DNA of 64,000 nt, from assembly GCA_029641185.1 (NCBI GenBank), contig JAPWGK010000023.1, forward strand, positions 124,001 to 188,000, read 5' to 3'. The translations under genes and the position numbers were made by a program. Shown here in pieces: positions 27,237 to 38,283 of this stretch. The stretch's first letter is position 1. Every line of letters begins with the position of its first letter. The DNA comes from Pseudofabraea citricarpa (Eukaryota > Ascomycota > Leotiomycetes > Helotiales > Dermateaceae). The notes under the pieces were generated by a model. It had not been told where the DNA came from, searched no databases, and saw only the letters and a program-made list of their open reading frames with translations.

Positions 27237-27605
27237 TATTAAGCATGAAACGAACAAAACACAGGACGATAAGCGGAAAGAATATCCATGAAAAAGCTTC
27301 TGATATTATTAAGGTAGGTGTCTAGGTAACTTATGGCTGAACTGAATTAAAACCACCGAGAAGCAAAAACCAACGAAAAAGCAGCAAGAAAAAAAATATG
27401 ATCTGCTATCGGCCGTTATAGGTAAAACTTTTGAACTTAAACTCCATGCGCTCCGATCCTGTTTCCCCTCGTGCCATGTGGCAGGTTCAAGCTGCGTGGT
27501 GCCTGAAACAGAAAATGCAATATACGTTACTTATACAAACCGCCTCCGAAGAAGAGTAAATAATTGTGAAAAGTGCCCACCCTCTATCCCGTCCCCATCT
27601 CCACC
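27237..27605. other. convergent 3' intergenic region
   Basis: 369 bp lie between two converging genes and contain only presumed 3' UTRs. No gene seen. Confidence 0.6.
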
Positions 27606-29886
27606 TCAGGCTTGGACAGGCCGTGGGATATTGAATTCTCTTCTTCCGCCCCTCTTGGCCTTCAAGCTACCTCGTCTCTCAAGTCTGTGAACACTGTCGC
27701 TCAACACACTTGATTCCTCTTCATATCTGTTATGTTCATCTGCTTCCTCGTCACTCGAGATAACCGTAATGGTCTCCCTCCGTGATGCGCTCGTTTCTCT
27801 GCGGGCATGATCCGGGGCAGGAGATTCTGATGAACGCCGGCGTTTGTTGGAATTTTCAGCACTCGCGCTACGGCTATTCACGAGCGGGGGATTGTAACCA
27901 GGTCGGTTAAGTGGAGTAAATCCACTTGATTGCCGTATGGGAACAGGAGCTTGTTGGTGCGACTGTGGTGTTGAAACGGTAGCTGGTTGTTGTGGTTGAG
28001 ATTGAGGCGTTGAGATAGTAGCTAGTTGTGTTTTTGACTGTGGTGTTTCGATAGTAGAAGCAAGGGTAGTGTTGACGAGAGGCGAAGAGTTCATCATTGA
28101 GCCGGTATATTTCGGATCAAGGTAGTGACTACTAGGAGCTCCATTCTGGGACGAGCTAGATCTGTTGTAAGTCGGAGTAAGTCCCTTAGCTTTCATAGCT
28201 TTCTTGTCTTTATCACGCAACCGTAGAGTTACGCCAAATTTCTTTCGAATCTGCGATTTCTTTGATGCTTGTCCGTTCTTGAGCGAAGTAAGGCGCTGAG
28301 CCTTAGCGGCAGGGCTCATGTTGAGATCGCTTTCAACACTAGCTACATCTGCATCGTGCTTGGCATCGACAGCATCGAGTTCGATATTTAACCTTGCGTA
28401 TTGATCAGGAGGTAGAGACTCAGGAGTCATGCGTACTTCTGGGGAGGACGCATAGTGCTGTTTTCGCGTTGAACCACTCTGCGAAGGTGTCTCAGAGACA
28501 AACCGTGATGATGAGGATGAGGATGGGAGAGGTGCTGGTCCTTGCGTGTTCTGTTGCGGGGTATATACCGGTGCTCGAGAAATAGGTTGGGGGGGCTGAG
28601 CCTGTGGTTGTGGTTGGGAATAAGATGGAAGAGCTGTCCGCATTGATGGTTGTGGTTGTTGCTGTTGCTGTCCTTGCTGCTGTTGTGGTGCTGGATTTAA
28701 TAGTGAACTCATCTGTGCTGAATAGTATGAAAGTGAGTTTGGAGCAGCAGGTCGTACAGCAGGGGCTTGTGCTTCTTGTTGTAACTGTGCAGAAGGAGAC
28801 GTGGAATTCCCTATGGGAGTTGCACGCGCAACGTTATCACGACAGCAGTTATTCATGTCATGCTGTAATTGTTAGTTATCTAAGTCAAGCATAAAAAGAC
28901 TAGGGGATACATACATAATTCTTGCCCCCCGAGGACGTGAAGCCTTGGAAGCAGTTGTTACATAGCGACTTATACCCACCAGGTGGACACTTTTTCTCGC
29001 ATATTCTTTTTGATATATGCTGCTGGTTGTTAGGATCAATTCTAATAAAGGGTTTGAAAAAATATTCACTTACATAGTTGTACCCGGAAGAACTTGAAAA
29101 TCGAGCCTTGCAGGTACGGCAGGATAAAGGTGCAGTCATTGGTCCACGAGCAGGCTGAACTGGAGGTGCATCGGTCATTTCTATATCATGCTCATGCCGA
29201 CTAGGAAGGTTTGGCAGCACGATCGACTCATCATCATTCTCGATGATATCATCTGCATTATAGCCAAGCCGGTCTGCCTCAGCAAGCCATTGGATGAGCT
29301 GCATGGCAGGGACACTCTTGAGACGATCTCTTAAGATCGGGTCAAGAACAGAGACAGGCACGTACTCCTGGATATCGAAAGAAGTCGCCTCTGCGAGAGT
29401 GGTTACTCTGAGTTTCTTACCTTGGTCTGACGATAGCACCGCGACCTTCACATCTTCGCTTGCAGCAGAAAGACCCGCTCGGAGGATGAAGGAGACATGT
29501 TCATCAAGCGGGACGATGTTGTTCTCGTCATCTTGCGCAAGGAACTTGTCGACATTGTCGCGAAGAACAACCTGGACTGCCTCGGCAGAGCTTTCACTAA
29601 CAAGCTCCTGTAGACGTGACACCTCTTTTGAGATTTTAATAGAGCTTGGCTGGTACGGCGGTGGCTGTTCACTTGGCCGGGCGCCGGGTGACTTTGGGTC
29701 GGGCCGTGTTGATGAAGTATCTGAAGTCGATCTAGATACTGAAGGCGAGACGGGTCTCGTGGATGGTGCAGCTGGTGTGCTGCTATTGACTTCGCCTTTT
29801 ACTCGCACGCCATGGGACGTGGATCTGACCGGAGACGAACCGATCTGGATCGGCGAAGCGCTTCCCACGCGCTCAGCACTCGGCAT
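27606..29886 (-). CDS. unnamed protein with two intron-split Cys2-His-Cys modules
   Basis: Three exons, 29886-29074, 29019-28915 and 28862-27606, with phase-0 introns of 54 and 52 bp give 724 aa. Residues 1-85 are Ser/Pro/Thr-rich. About 88-215 is a predicted helical region that I cannot name. Then come two equivalent modules: C256-x2-C259-x12-H272-x5-C278 and C291-x2-C294-x12-H307-x5-C313. Each has the pattern CxxCxxxFxxSxGxNYH, and each is cut by an intron exactly between Tyr and His, so exon 2 (35 codons) is one repeat period. The C-terminal half is Gln-rich with poly-Gln and STPQSQ-type repeats. It also has a basic RKKFGVTLRLRDKDKK segment, an NKRRRSS nuclear-localisation-like signal and TITVISSDEE near 670-679, which fits a SUMO-interaction motif. 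A nuclear protein-protein or nucleic-acid role is inferred. Confidence 0.8.
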
Positions 29887-31083
29887 CGCGTGTGCGTGAG
29901 CGTGTGCTGTGGCGGCGTTGGCGTTGGCGTGCTAGAAAACCACCTTGTGAAGCTTGATTAGATAGATGTAGATGATGGCGCGGAAGGGCCAACTACGATA
30001 GTTAGTAAATCAAAAGAGCGCATCTGCCGACTTTAACGTGCCTAGTTCTGGTGGTTGTGAATTAATGTGCGCTTATTGGTGAAGCGACAGGGTTGTTATG
30101 TTGCGAGGTCGAAATTTTAATTGTTTTAAAATACGAACGAGTATTAGAGGAAAGAGCCACTCGCAGAATAACGCTGAGGTGCTGGGGTCTGTTCGCGCCT
30201 TTTTTATTGTCTGGCGACGGCAAGAGAAACGTAAGCATCGACCTCGAAAAGGAAAAAAGTCGGTGACGCATAGAAAGCGAGGAAAGAGCATAGCATTTAT
30301 GAAACGTACCTCTTAACCCACAGATATCTCGTCGACGCAACATCCGAAGATCCCAATCCACAATTCCAATTCAGGGCGGATCAAAGAGGGATCAGCAGGG
30401 AGATGGAGGGAGAGAAAGGGGCGAGGGTTTCTTTTCTAGTCGTTTTTTGGGTATGTCTGCACATGAGACGAGGATGCCTATATCAAGGTTCTTCAAGAAA
30501 TTCGAAAGGTTGAATCTGAGTTGGGTAATGTAGAGTTTTAAAAAGGGGACACGACCCTTGGAAATTTGGAAATTAAACAAGGGGTTGTTTATTAATCCAA
30601 GCTTTATTATATCAGATGTCAGTCGAGTCGACAGACGGACACGACAATTTTGATAGGAAGGGTAAGCGCCGGGGGGCAACAACCACAGAAAAAAAAGAGA
30701 GAGACCCGAAATGTCTGTGGAAGAGCTTATGACAGGCAGAAAATACAGAGGAGAGAGAGATCGAGAGAAAAAGAAGAAGAAGAGAAAAAGTAAAAGGGGT
30801 CAGTCGCACACATGTGGGGGGGGTCTTAGGGGCATTCTTTATACTCAAGTTAGACCTTTAACAGAAGAAAAGTCCACCTTTTCCTATTGGCAGGGAATGA
30901 ATCCACCTAGGGTTTAATAGGTAAAGATAAGGTAAAAGAAAAGTCCAACAGCGAACGACCCGAGGCGAGCAGGAAAAAATGATAAAGTCAAAACGAGCTA
31001 GCAGGGGACTAGATAGTTTCTGCATTGATTAAGAATAGAAAGCGGCCTAGTGTGTTTGCTATACTGTCTTATACGCCGGCCCT
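29887..31083. other. upstream region of the CCHC-module gene
   Basis: No gene is supported. The first 134 bases (to 30020) contain no ATG on the gene strand and may be leader. Further out are AT-rich stretches and A/G-rich runs near 30685-30800. The MITE begins at its right edge. Confidence 0.5.
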
Positions 31084-31219
31084 TACAACGTATCAGGCCT
31101 ATTAAGTGTAGCGAGAACCAGGGTTTTAGCGGGAAACAACGCTGGCACAGGCTGAAAATTGGCCAGTGCAAGCCTGGCAGAGCTCATTTCGCTACACTTA
31201 ATAGGCCTGATACGTTGTA
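31084..31219. mobile_element. short TA-flanked MITE with 29-bp perfect terminal inverted repeats
   Basis: CAACGTATCAGGCCTATTAA and the bases after it at 31086-31114 are perfectly reverse-complemented at 31189-31217. A TA lies immediately outside each end (31084-31085 and 31218-31219), the target duplication made by Tc1/mariner-superfamily transposases. The element body is 132 bp with about 74 bp of non-coding centre, so it is non-autonomous. Perfect arms suggest recent insertion or ongoing homogenisation. No transposase gene is in the window. Confidence 0.85.
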
Positions 31220-31778
31220 CTTTTCGCTAGTGCTCTTTCGGCTTTGGCTTGTGCCCCCGATCGACTCAACCAGCTTTTCATTGGCCTCGAGCATTTGCCT
31301 GTGCAGATTTATAATCTGATATGACGAGATGACAAAGTTATGCCCCCGGCCCATTCGCCAGGAATATTACTCTTCATTCTTGGACGGACATCATACATAT
31401 TGATACAATCTCTGAAACGCAATATAGCCACCGCTTGCAATTGTAAACGAGTCTCTTTTTATCTCGCGCCTTGGCCTCGAAAGGATGACACGAGATACGC
31501 GATCAGTGGCGTGCCCATTGCCCAATCACACGTGGCCGGTCGGAAAGTGGAAGTATTCATGGTATCTATTTGAAAAACTAATTATAACACGCTTTGGTAT
31601 CTATCTCCACATAAACAGACAGCCGCCCCAGATGTTGCCGCAAATGCAGGCCCAAGGAAGATAAAGTATAGAACGGGCAAGAAAAGAAAAGAAAAATCCA
31701 AAGGTGCACGCTCCCGAAATCCAACGCTCTGCGCCCGCCAACCAAAAGACTCCTGTGAAAACCAGAGAAATGAATGGC
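31220..31778. other. intergenic, 3' side of the coiled-coil gene
   Basis: No coding frame is supported. The part next to 31778 should be the 3' UTR of the minus-strand gene. Confidence 0.5.
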
Positions 31779-34164
31779 TCAGCCAGTGGCTCTTCGAACC
31801 CAAAAGCCAATCGGTTCATAACACGCATCCTTCTCTCTCCGCTTATAAGCGCGATGGAGTCTCAGTCCTAGGTCGTGCTCCTGCTGTCGGATGTCGTCCT
31901 CTTCCGCGCGCAGATTCTCGATCTTGGTCTTCTCGAGTTCCCTCTTGCGACGCACCTCATCCGTCAGAACGATATGATCGGTGGGCATCAGCTCCGTCAT
32001 CTGTCGAATGCTCTTGGAGATGTTGTTTCTCCGGTGCATAAGATCATCGATTTGGGCATGTAGAGCAGTAATGAGATCTCGAGATGCTAATTCGGCTGGT
32101 GACATGGGTAAGGTCTTTCCGAAGCTGGAGGAAGCAATGGATGACGTACGTCGAGGTGTGTCGCGCATATTTATAACCACAGAAGAATTGTACTGCGTAT
32201 TACCCACTTGCTTCCGAGAAATAGCCTTGGGGGGTTCACCGACATTTGGTCTTTTGCGGTTGATGATCGAGTCTGGTGATGGAGAAGATTCAAATCGAGA
32301 TGGAGGCATGGGAGGCATGTCGTGATCGAAATCGTCGTTGGAAGGCCTTGGAGTATTGTAAGCAGTTGAAGGTGCATGTGTTGTCACACTGAATCGAGAT
32401 GGCGGTTCCTCATCTTCTGGAGGGACCGCAACCCCTTTAATGGCCTCTCTGAAATTACGCTCGATGGCAGTAGCTGATGTATGGAGTTGGTTTGAGGTGT
32501 TCGCAACCTCATCTGATGCAGCATTGCTTCGAGTCTGACCTCGTCCAGAAGTCACTTGAGATTCATGCGCCTGGGCATCTGACAATCCTGGATATGCTTG
32601 TTGGGTCTTAGTATCATCAGAGATATATGCTTCTGGCGATGGTAAAGTTCGAGGGATGTCTCTTCCGGTATTTCGGGGTACAGATCTCATGGCGGGGTTA
32701 GTCTTTTGTGGCATTGACAATGCCTTTGGTTTCGTCTCAGGTGCAACACTTCGGATGACGGAGACAGGGGCAGGGGATACTGGAGGTGTTGGTACCTGCG
32801 CGGTATTCTTTCGGGGGAGACTGAGGGGTGGCATATCGTGCTGGTCCTGTACTGGAGATACCAGCGCAACACGTCCACTTGAGCCCTTCCATTCCGGTCT
32901 CTCGGTTGTGCTGGTGGGAGTAGTCTTTCCCAACTTCCTCAGACGGTCACTGAAAGAGGGCTGGTTTTTCGTAGCAGGATTCGAGCTGGGTCGGGAAGCA
33001 TCAACTGGACTACCAGCAGAACGTAGCGACGGAGGTGTGAAATGACCTGGCTTTACTCCTAACCTTCCGCCGTTGTCGCTCGTAGTAGGCTCCCCGGTAT
33101 ACTTGTCAAACCGAGTCTCTCCCCCACTTGCATTTCGTGCTGCAATACGGCCAACCTCCTTTCTCGGTGGTACATTTGTGGCCGGAGTGGTGGTCTGATT
33201 TCGTCGCTTCTCTCTTCGAAGTGTTGGAATGTTGCTCTGTGATGGTCTTGATTCTGGCCGGCTGGCTTCGTATTGTTCAACTTCGGCCATCTCTTCGATC
33301 GGGGAGACTTCTCCCTCGCTGGGATACTTTGGATTGTAACTATGAGTCTGGGTCAGCGTGATTCGTTATACAAATATACAAATACAAAGGACTTGAAAAG
33401 GAGAGAGCTAAGTTTCTGAGCATTGTAGATCCGTACGTCAATTGAGTTGACGCACGTCCAAGGCTACCGATCCACCTAACCTCGATCAGATGGATCCGAC
33501 ACTTTGGCTGAACTAGCGACCCGTCTGTCTCCTGAAAGTGAAAAGGAGGCTCCCTACATACCTTATCGTAGCCGTAGAAGTCTCGTACTCCGGAGAACTC
33601 GGTGGTGACACTTCCTCCTCGTATGATATACCCCCCGGATTGTTGTATGAGTATCTGGCAAAGCGCGCGCCCGGCTCTGGCGAAGGCTGCGAGTAGATGG
33701 AAGACGTCGGCCTAAACTTGGAATTGCGAAAAGGTGGCGGAGGCTCGATTTCTCTAGAAAGTGTGTAAGTTAGGGTTGGTTTTGCTATATAAAAAGGCCC
33801 AGCCCTGTGTAATTAGGGAGGAGGAGGAGGAGGGGCAGGAAGCGAGCGCATGAGCTTTTATCTCTAACGCGTCGTCGGGCCCGTGTCCACAAACAGGAAG
33901 AGGCATTGTCGTCACATTCATCTCGCACGCTCTCCCAACAATCAAATATCACAATGCGTGCGCAAGGGAGGTAACTACTTACAAAGGCGAACGCGGGAGC
34001 TCTTTCAGCGTATCCTCGCTCTCTGACCTTTCGGGACGCTGCGGTCTTTCCTTTATGCCAAAACCCGTCGTGCTGGATCCATATGTACTCTCATCCAACG
34101 TCGTGCCTATTAAGACGGGATCCCCGATCGCCGGGCGGGGCCTCTGTTGAAGCCGCTTCCACAT
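31779..34164 (-). CDS. Ser/Pro-rich protein with C-terminal coiled coil, function unknown
   Basis: Three exons, 34164-33983, 33753-33562 and 33339-31779, joined by consensus introns of 229 and 222 bp give 644 aa. The start MWKRLQQRPRPAIGDP is the first ATG. Most of the protein (about 40-535) is disordered-looking, rich in Ser, Pro, Thr, Arg and Lys, with repeated short Pro-Pro-Ser patches. Residues about 538-640 form a compact helical end: ALHAQIDDLMHRRNNISKSIRQ, a break at MPTDHI, then a heptad-like RRKRELEKTKIENLRAEEDDIR segment and the terminal YEPIGFWVRRATG. I do not recognise a named family; the coiled coil suggests a scaffold or complex subunit. The two introns are much longer than the local norm, so an extra small exon inside them is possible, although the phases already close. 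Confidence 0.8.
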
Positions 34165-35399
34165 AATGGCCTGCGGAGAAGGATCTGAACTTCTGAAGGT
34201 GCAGTGCAGTGTGATCGCCTCTAGGATCAGGTAGTTTGGTACGGGTCTTCAAGCCTCTCAAAACCACGTTGTTGTTCTTCTTCTTCTTCTTGGGAATCCG
34301 GCCAGGAAGAAGCAATGTTGAACAGATGTTGGGCTTGCGTGGGATCGCGTACAGTATATCTCTCGTCGTATGGGTGGTTCGGGATATGGCATATGGGCTC
34401 TGAGATGGCAAGGAGGCTATGCGGGTGGCCAACAGCTGGAAAGTCAAAAGGAGAGCAGAGTGAAGAGCGTATGGGTGGGCTGGTTGCAGATGAAATGCAA
34501 TATTTGACAGAAGCTGCAGACAGCCAGGAAGTTTTGATTGTGCTCGGGAAAAGTGTTTGTTGACGTCGCGGTCCTCCAGAGGCTGGTCGTCGTGATTGAG
34601 TGGTTGAGTGGTTGACTGAGTGAACTGTCGCCAATCAAGCTGCATGAAAGCACACCAGGTCGAACACGACAAGACTTCTTCAACAACAAAAAGTGTTTGC
34701 AAACAAAAAGAGCTCTGCTGGTCAACAGCAGCAGCAGCAGCACCTGTTCTTAGATATTTTGTTCATGGCAGGAAACGCACTGTTTCACGATGCGGACTCA
34801 GACCTGACTCTGCATAAAAGCTTGCTACCTCTCCTCCATCCAACCGGGGAGAACTGGGTGCCAAAGCGGGAAGATGGGACGGATGTCTGCTCGGCTTCGA
34901 GACGACGGCAGGATACACACATGGTATCTCCGTGGACGCAGGTCCAAGAGACAGACACACACGCGATCTGGGCTGTCGTTTTGTCCCTTCCGCAGCCCGC
35001 CATGAAGATATACCTGCCGGCTTTGTTTCCTCGCAAGCAACCACGGCAGATCTGGTGAAGATGCGCCTCGCAAGCCTTCTTCGGGCATAGACTCGAAAGC
35101 TTATCGTTGTGCATGCTCAGCTGCATCTGTCTCGGTCTCAGGCTCTCAGCACGGCGACGCACTACAGTGACCACACCACACACCATCCGCGAAATTCATG
35201 CCGAGGGAGTAGGGAAGTCCATCTCCGCCGTCAAGCGACATCAACCCAGCAAGCAAGACAGTCAGTGTGCACTGCCCGGTCAGCCATCGTCCAATACAAG
35301 AGCGAAAGCCAAACTCCCGGACAGAAACATACCATACCATACGCAAGTAAGTTTTGTTTCCTACCTTCTCCATCTCAGCCCCTTCTACTTTATCAAGCC
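34165..35399. promoter_or_regulatory. divergent spacer between the coiled-coil gene and the thioesterase
   Basis: 1.2 kb between divergent genes. A TTC microsatellite lies at 34275-34291. The first 225 bases on the minus-strand side lack ATG on that strand. The thioesterase frame is open back to a GTG at 35109 but has no ATG before 35400. No separate gene is supported. Confidence 0.5.
34275..34291. repeat. TTC trinucleotide microsatellite
   Basis: Five TTC units plus a partial one, in the putative leader of the gene at 34164. Confidence 0.8.
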
Positions 35400-35972
35400 A
35401 TGAATCTGCAGAAGCCCAAGTCCCTCGTGCGCGAGGCGCCGTCGGCAAAGACTAGGAAGCATTTCGCGTCCCAACCGTGGTGCCAAGCTCTCTACAACAA
35501 CCCCTCGTTAGAGCCCTTCAAAACAATATCCAAGCTCTCCGACAGCTCAACTTTCATTGCAGATACGCTGTCCAGCCCGGACACCATTGCAGCATGGCAA
35601 TCATTCTACCGGTCCGAGAAGTCATCAGAGACTGGCGAATTCCTGTACCTCATGTCCTTGGGCGCCGGTGTCAATGGCCACAAAAATACAGCCCACGGTG
35701 GATTTGTTGCGGTGTTGCTGGATGAAGTGATCGGAGCTACGGTTGAGAACCACTGCCCTCCAGGCAAGACAGTTATGACAGCAACGGCGGCCATTGACTA
35801 CAAAAAGCGTCTGAAGACGCCAGGTGTTGTGCTCTGCCGAGGCTGGATTGAGCGAAAGCATGGTAGGAAGATCTATGCCAAGGGATCGATTGAAGATGGC
35901 GAGGGAATTATTGCAACGGGGAGTGAGCTGTTTCTGATGATTGACAAGGCCTCATTCGAATCGAAGTTGTGA
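35400..35972 (+). CDS. hotdog-fold thioesterase superfamily protein (PaaI/4HBT type)
   Basis: A single exon of 190 aa starts at the first in-frame ATG. The hotdog signature is NTAHGGFVAVLLDEVIG (96-112), with H99-G100-G101 opening the central helix and D108 in the usual acidic position. It is followed by MTATAAIDYKKRL and a VVLCRGWIERKHGRKIYAKGSI-type strand pair. Members cleave acyl-CoA or related thioesters. Fungal proteins of this layout, with about 70 residues ahead of the fold, are generally of unknown substrate. I see no clear targeting peptide. Upstream in-frame sequence is Ser/Gln/His-rich without ATG and was treated as leader. Confidence 0.85.
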   Translation: MNLQKPKSLVREAPSAKTRKHFASQPWCQALYNNPSLEPFKTISKLSDSSTFIADTLSSPDTIAAWQSFYRSEKSSETGEFLYLMSLGAGVNGHKNTAHGGFVAVLLDEVIGATVENHCPPGKTVMTATAAIDYKKRLKTPGVVLCRGWIERKHGRKIYAKGSIEDGEGIIATGSELFLMIDKASFESKL

Positions 35973-36868
35973 AGCAAGTTTTGGATACGTCACGAGCAGA
36001 GTTACTTACTTCATGTCCTACCCATAATGTCAAGCAAGTGCGATATAGCTTCATCCAAAAGTTATGCTTGGATTATGCTTGGAATCAAAACTGGGCTGAC
36101 GAACACCAATGTACAAAACTTTGGGTATTTACTGGATACCTACGTACCTAGTATCAATCAACTGTACTACTGTCGCATTCTACAACTTGCAGTATAATAG
36201 TAAAGAGGCGGTAAAACAATTTATACAGCACTAGGGGAGATCACTAAAAATGGCTGTCAGACCTCGGATTATCAAACAAGAAACTTTCCAGCAACAGTAG
36301 ATTCAACAAGTAGACGTCACCAATTCTCAAATCAAAGTGCCAAGAGAGCCCGGAAGCTTAAGTAGGCAATATTTTAGAAGTGAGACAGTCTCGGGATTGT
36401 CTTTGGCAATCATTTGTTTTTGAACCTGAAGAGGTTTCGGGCCTACGAAATACTCGAGTATCTGTCTTCCTCGCCAAAGCCTCCATCATTGCCCGCAATC
36501 AGTAACTCCGGCACATGCTTATCTTCCGGCAACCAAATTCCTCAACATGACTCCATCATCTCATCCACATCCACATCCACATGTCTCCTTCTGCTGAGAC
36601 GAGACACTGCTTAGTGCTCATCTGGCTAGGACTATGGCGCCTTCGCCTCGTCACGAACCTCGTTACGAAGACTCTCTGATCATGCTAGCAGCTGGATAGC
36701 CAAAGTCCGACCGGGGCCACATACACGGATCAACCTTGATGGCTCACTTGCGAAACATGAATCGCCCTCAGAAAACAATTATATCTAACATTTTCCTCCT
36801 AGATTCTTGCAGCCTTTTCCTTGGGTACCAGTACTAAATCAGGACGCGCAATCACCACCATCACAGAC
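35973..36868. other. intergenic
   Basis: About 0.9 kb without a supported gene. It holds the 3' UTR of the thioesterase and the promoter of the next gene, and a short CACATC repeat lies near 36566-36583. Confidence 0.55.
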
Positions 36869-37624
36869 ATGGAATCGCCATTTATGCGCATACCGAGCGA
36901 GATCCGGCTCATGATCTATGAATACCTCTTTGACGATAAGGGCAATGACACACTGGCCATCCGAAACGAGAACCCAATTCTATACCATCAGAAAGTGCAT
37001 CGCCGAAGCAGCTATCGAATTATTGGGTCGGGTCTTGTAAAGCAGAGTCAACCTACGACATACCATCTCACCACCGATGTGAATTTCCACCCCTCGATTC
37101 TGCGCGTCAATCGAAAGACATACGAGGAAGCGTCGCATAAGCTCTACGCTTCAAAAACATTCGACTTTGGGAAGGATATAGAGGGCGTTGTTCCCTTTTT
37201 CTCCGATCTCACAGCTCAGACGAGACGACTAATCTCAGGAATCTCACTCATCAAGCGTGGCTCTGTCTATTGTCGCGACTATGACCGGTGCGAATGGAGC
37301 AACCTTTGCGGGTTTCTCAATAAGGATATGCATTTGAAAAGCATGCGCCTAGTGGTTGAGGGCGGAAGACCAGCAGTGGGATGGGATGGGTTACCGTCAT
37401 ACTCAGTGGCAGATTTCAAAACGTTGTCGTTGGTGAAATATGAAGCTCTAGAATGGGTCTGGGAATTACTTGCCATCAAGGGTCTCCGCCATCTGGATGT
37501 TGCTTCGCAGATCCGTCACTGTCCGCCTTCACACTCTTCTGGCATGGCTTTCTTTGCATCTTTCTCAGCAACGATCGACACCGAATTTGCGACTTTCTTA
37601 CGCTCGGAAATGCTTGCCGTGTAG
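36869..37624 (+). CDS. F-box-like fungal protein, paralogue of the gene at 38284
   Basis: A single exon of 251 aa. The upstream open frame begins at a TTG, so the first ATG at 36869 is the start. It opens with FMRIPSEIRLMIYEYLF (5-21), the short F-box-like helix pair typical of large fungal families. A second landmark is ILRVNRKTYEEASHKLYASKTFDFG (77-101), which is shared almost position by position with the neighbour at 38284. The rest is uncharacterised. Such proteins may act as substrate adaptors, but no partner is known here. The same strand and 0.66-kb spacing suggest an old tandem duplication. Confidence 0.8.
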   Translation: MESPFMRIPSEIRLMIYEYLFDDKGNDTLAIRNENPILYHQKVHRRSSYRIIGSGLVKQSQPTTYHLTTDVNFHPSILRVNRKTYEEASHKLYASKTFDFGKDIEGVVPFFSDLTAQTRRLISGISLIKRGSVYCRDYDRCEWSNLCGFLNKDMHLKSMRLVVEGGRPAVGWDGLPSYSVADFKTLSLVKYEALEWVWELLAIKGLRHLDVASQIRHCPPSHSSGMAFFASFSATIDTEFATFLRSEMLAV

Positions 37625-38283
37625 GCCATGAATCTGACACCGAATGTAACCACAAGTACAGTCATCCTAATCTACAGAGTCCATACAGCTTCAGCTTGGC
37701 GTCATTCTTGAATTCATTTCCGGGCTGGAACATTTAGATTTCAGCCCTGCAAACAGCATGCCAATTGCCTTCGTTCAGCTGGCATGTGGCACAGCATGAC
37801 CTAGATATTAATAGTATAGAGTGCCTTATACTTCATCTTTCTCTTGCTTGATCAGAAGTTTTTTTTGTAAGTTGGCCGTCGCCAAATTGCACGAGTAATG
37901 AAATCGCCATCAGCCTCGAAATCACGACAAGAAGCGTCTCAACAAATCAGGAACCTCTAATCTACGAGTCAGAAACAGCCCCGGAATTCCGAGGAGTGTC
38001 CAAGGCCGTGAGTGAAGAAAAAAAAGAGGCCAGAGTAGCGGACAACGAAACGATAAACCAGGAACCTTTTCCTAGGGTACCTAGAATCATGCGATCTGGG
38101 CCGACGTCGTCCGATTACTTATCGCTAAATGTTTTCTATCAGCGGAGCCAGGGAAGGAGGAAACTTTGTAAAAGCAACTGCCGCGAAATACAAGTCAACA
38201 TCTTATATCCCACATCTCTCTCCTCAAATCCTGAAAATATTTCCGTTTCTGATCCTGGACCCTGCTCCCCTGACGATCTCAAC
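37625..38283. other. intergenic between two paralogues
   Basis: The frame of the downstream gene is open from 37996 (GTG) with an ATG at 38089, but that stretch has no family resemblance. It is probably promoter and leader. Confidence 0.5.

Noticed and set aside
35109..35399. 97-codon N-terminal extension of the thioesterase
   Set aside because: It starts at GTG with no ATG. A possible 32-bp intron at 35347-35378 is too short for a fungal intron.
37996..38283. Upstream extension of the F-box-like gene at 38284
   Set aside because: It opens at GTG and has an ATG at 38089, but the added residues do not resemble the family. It cannot be fully excluded.
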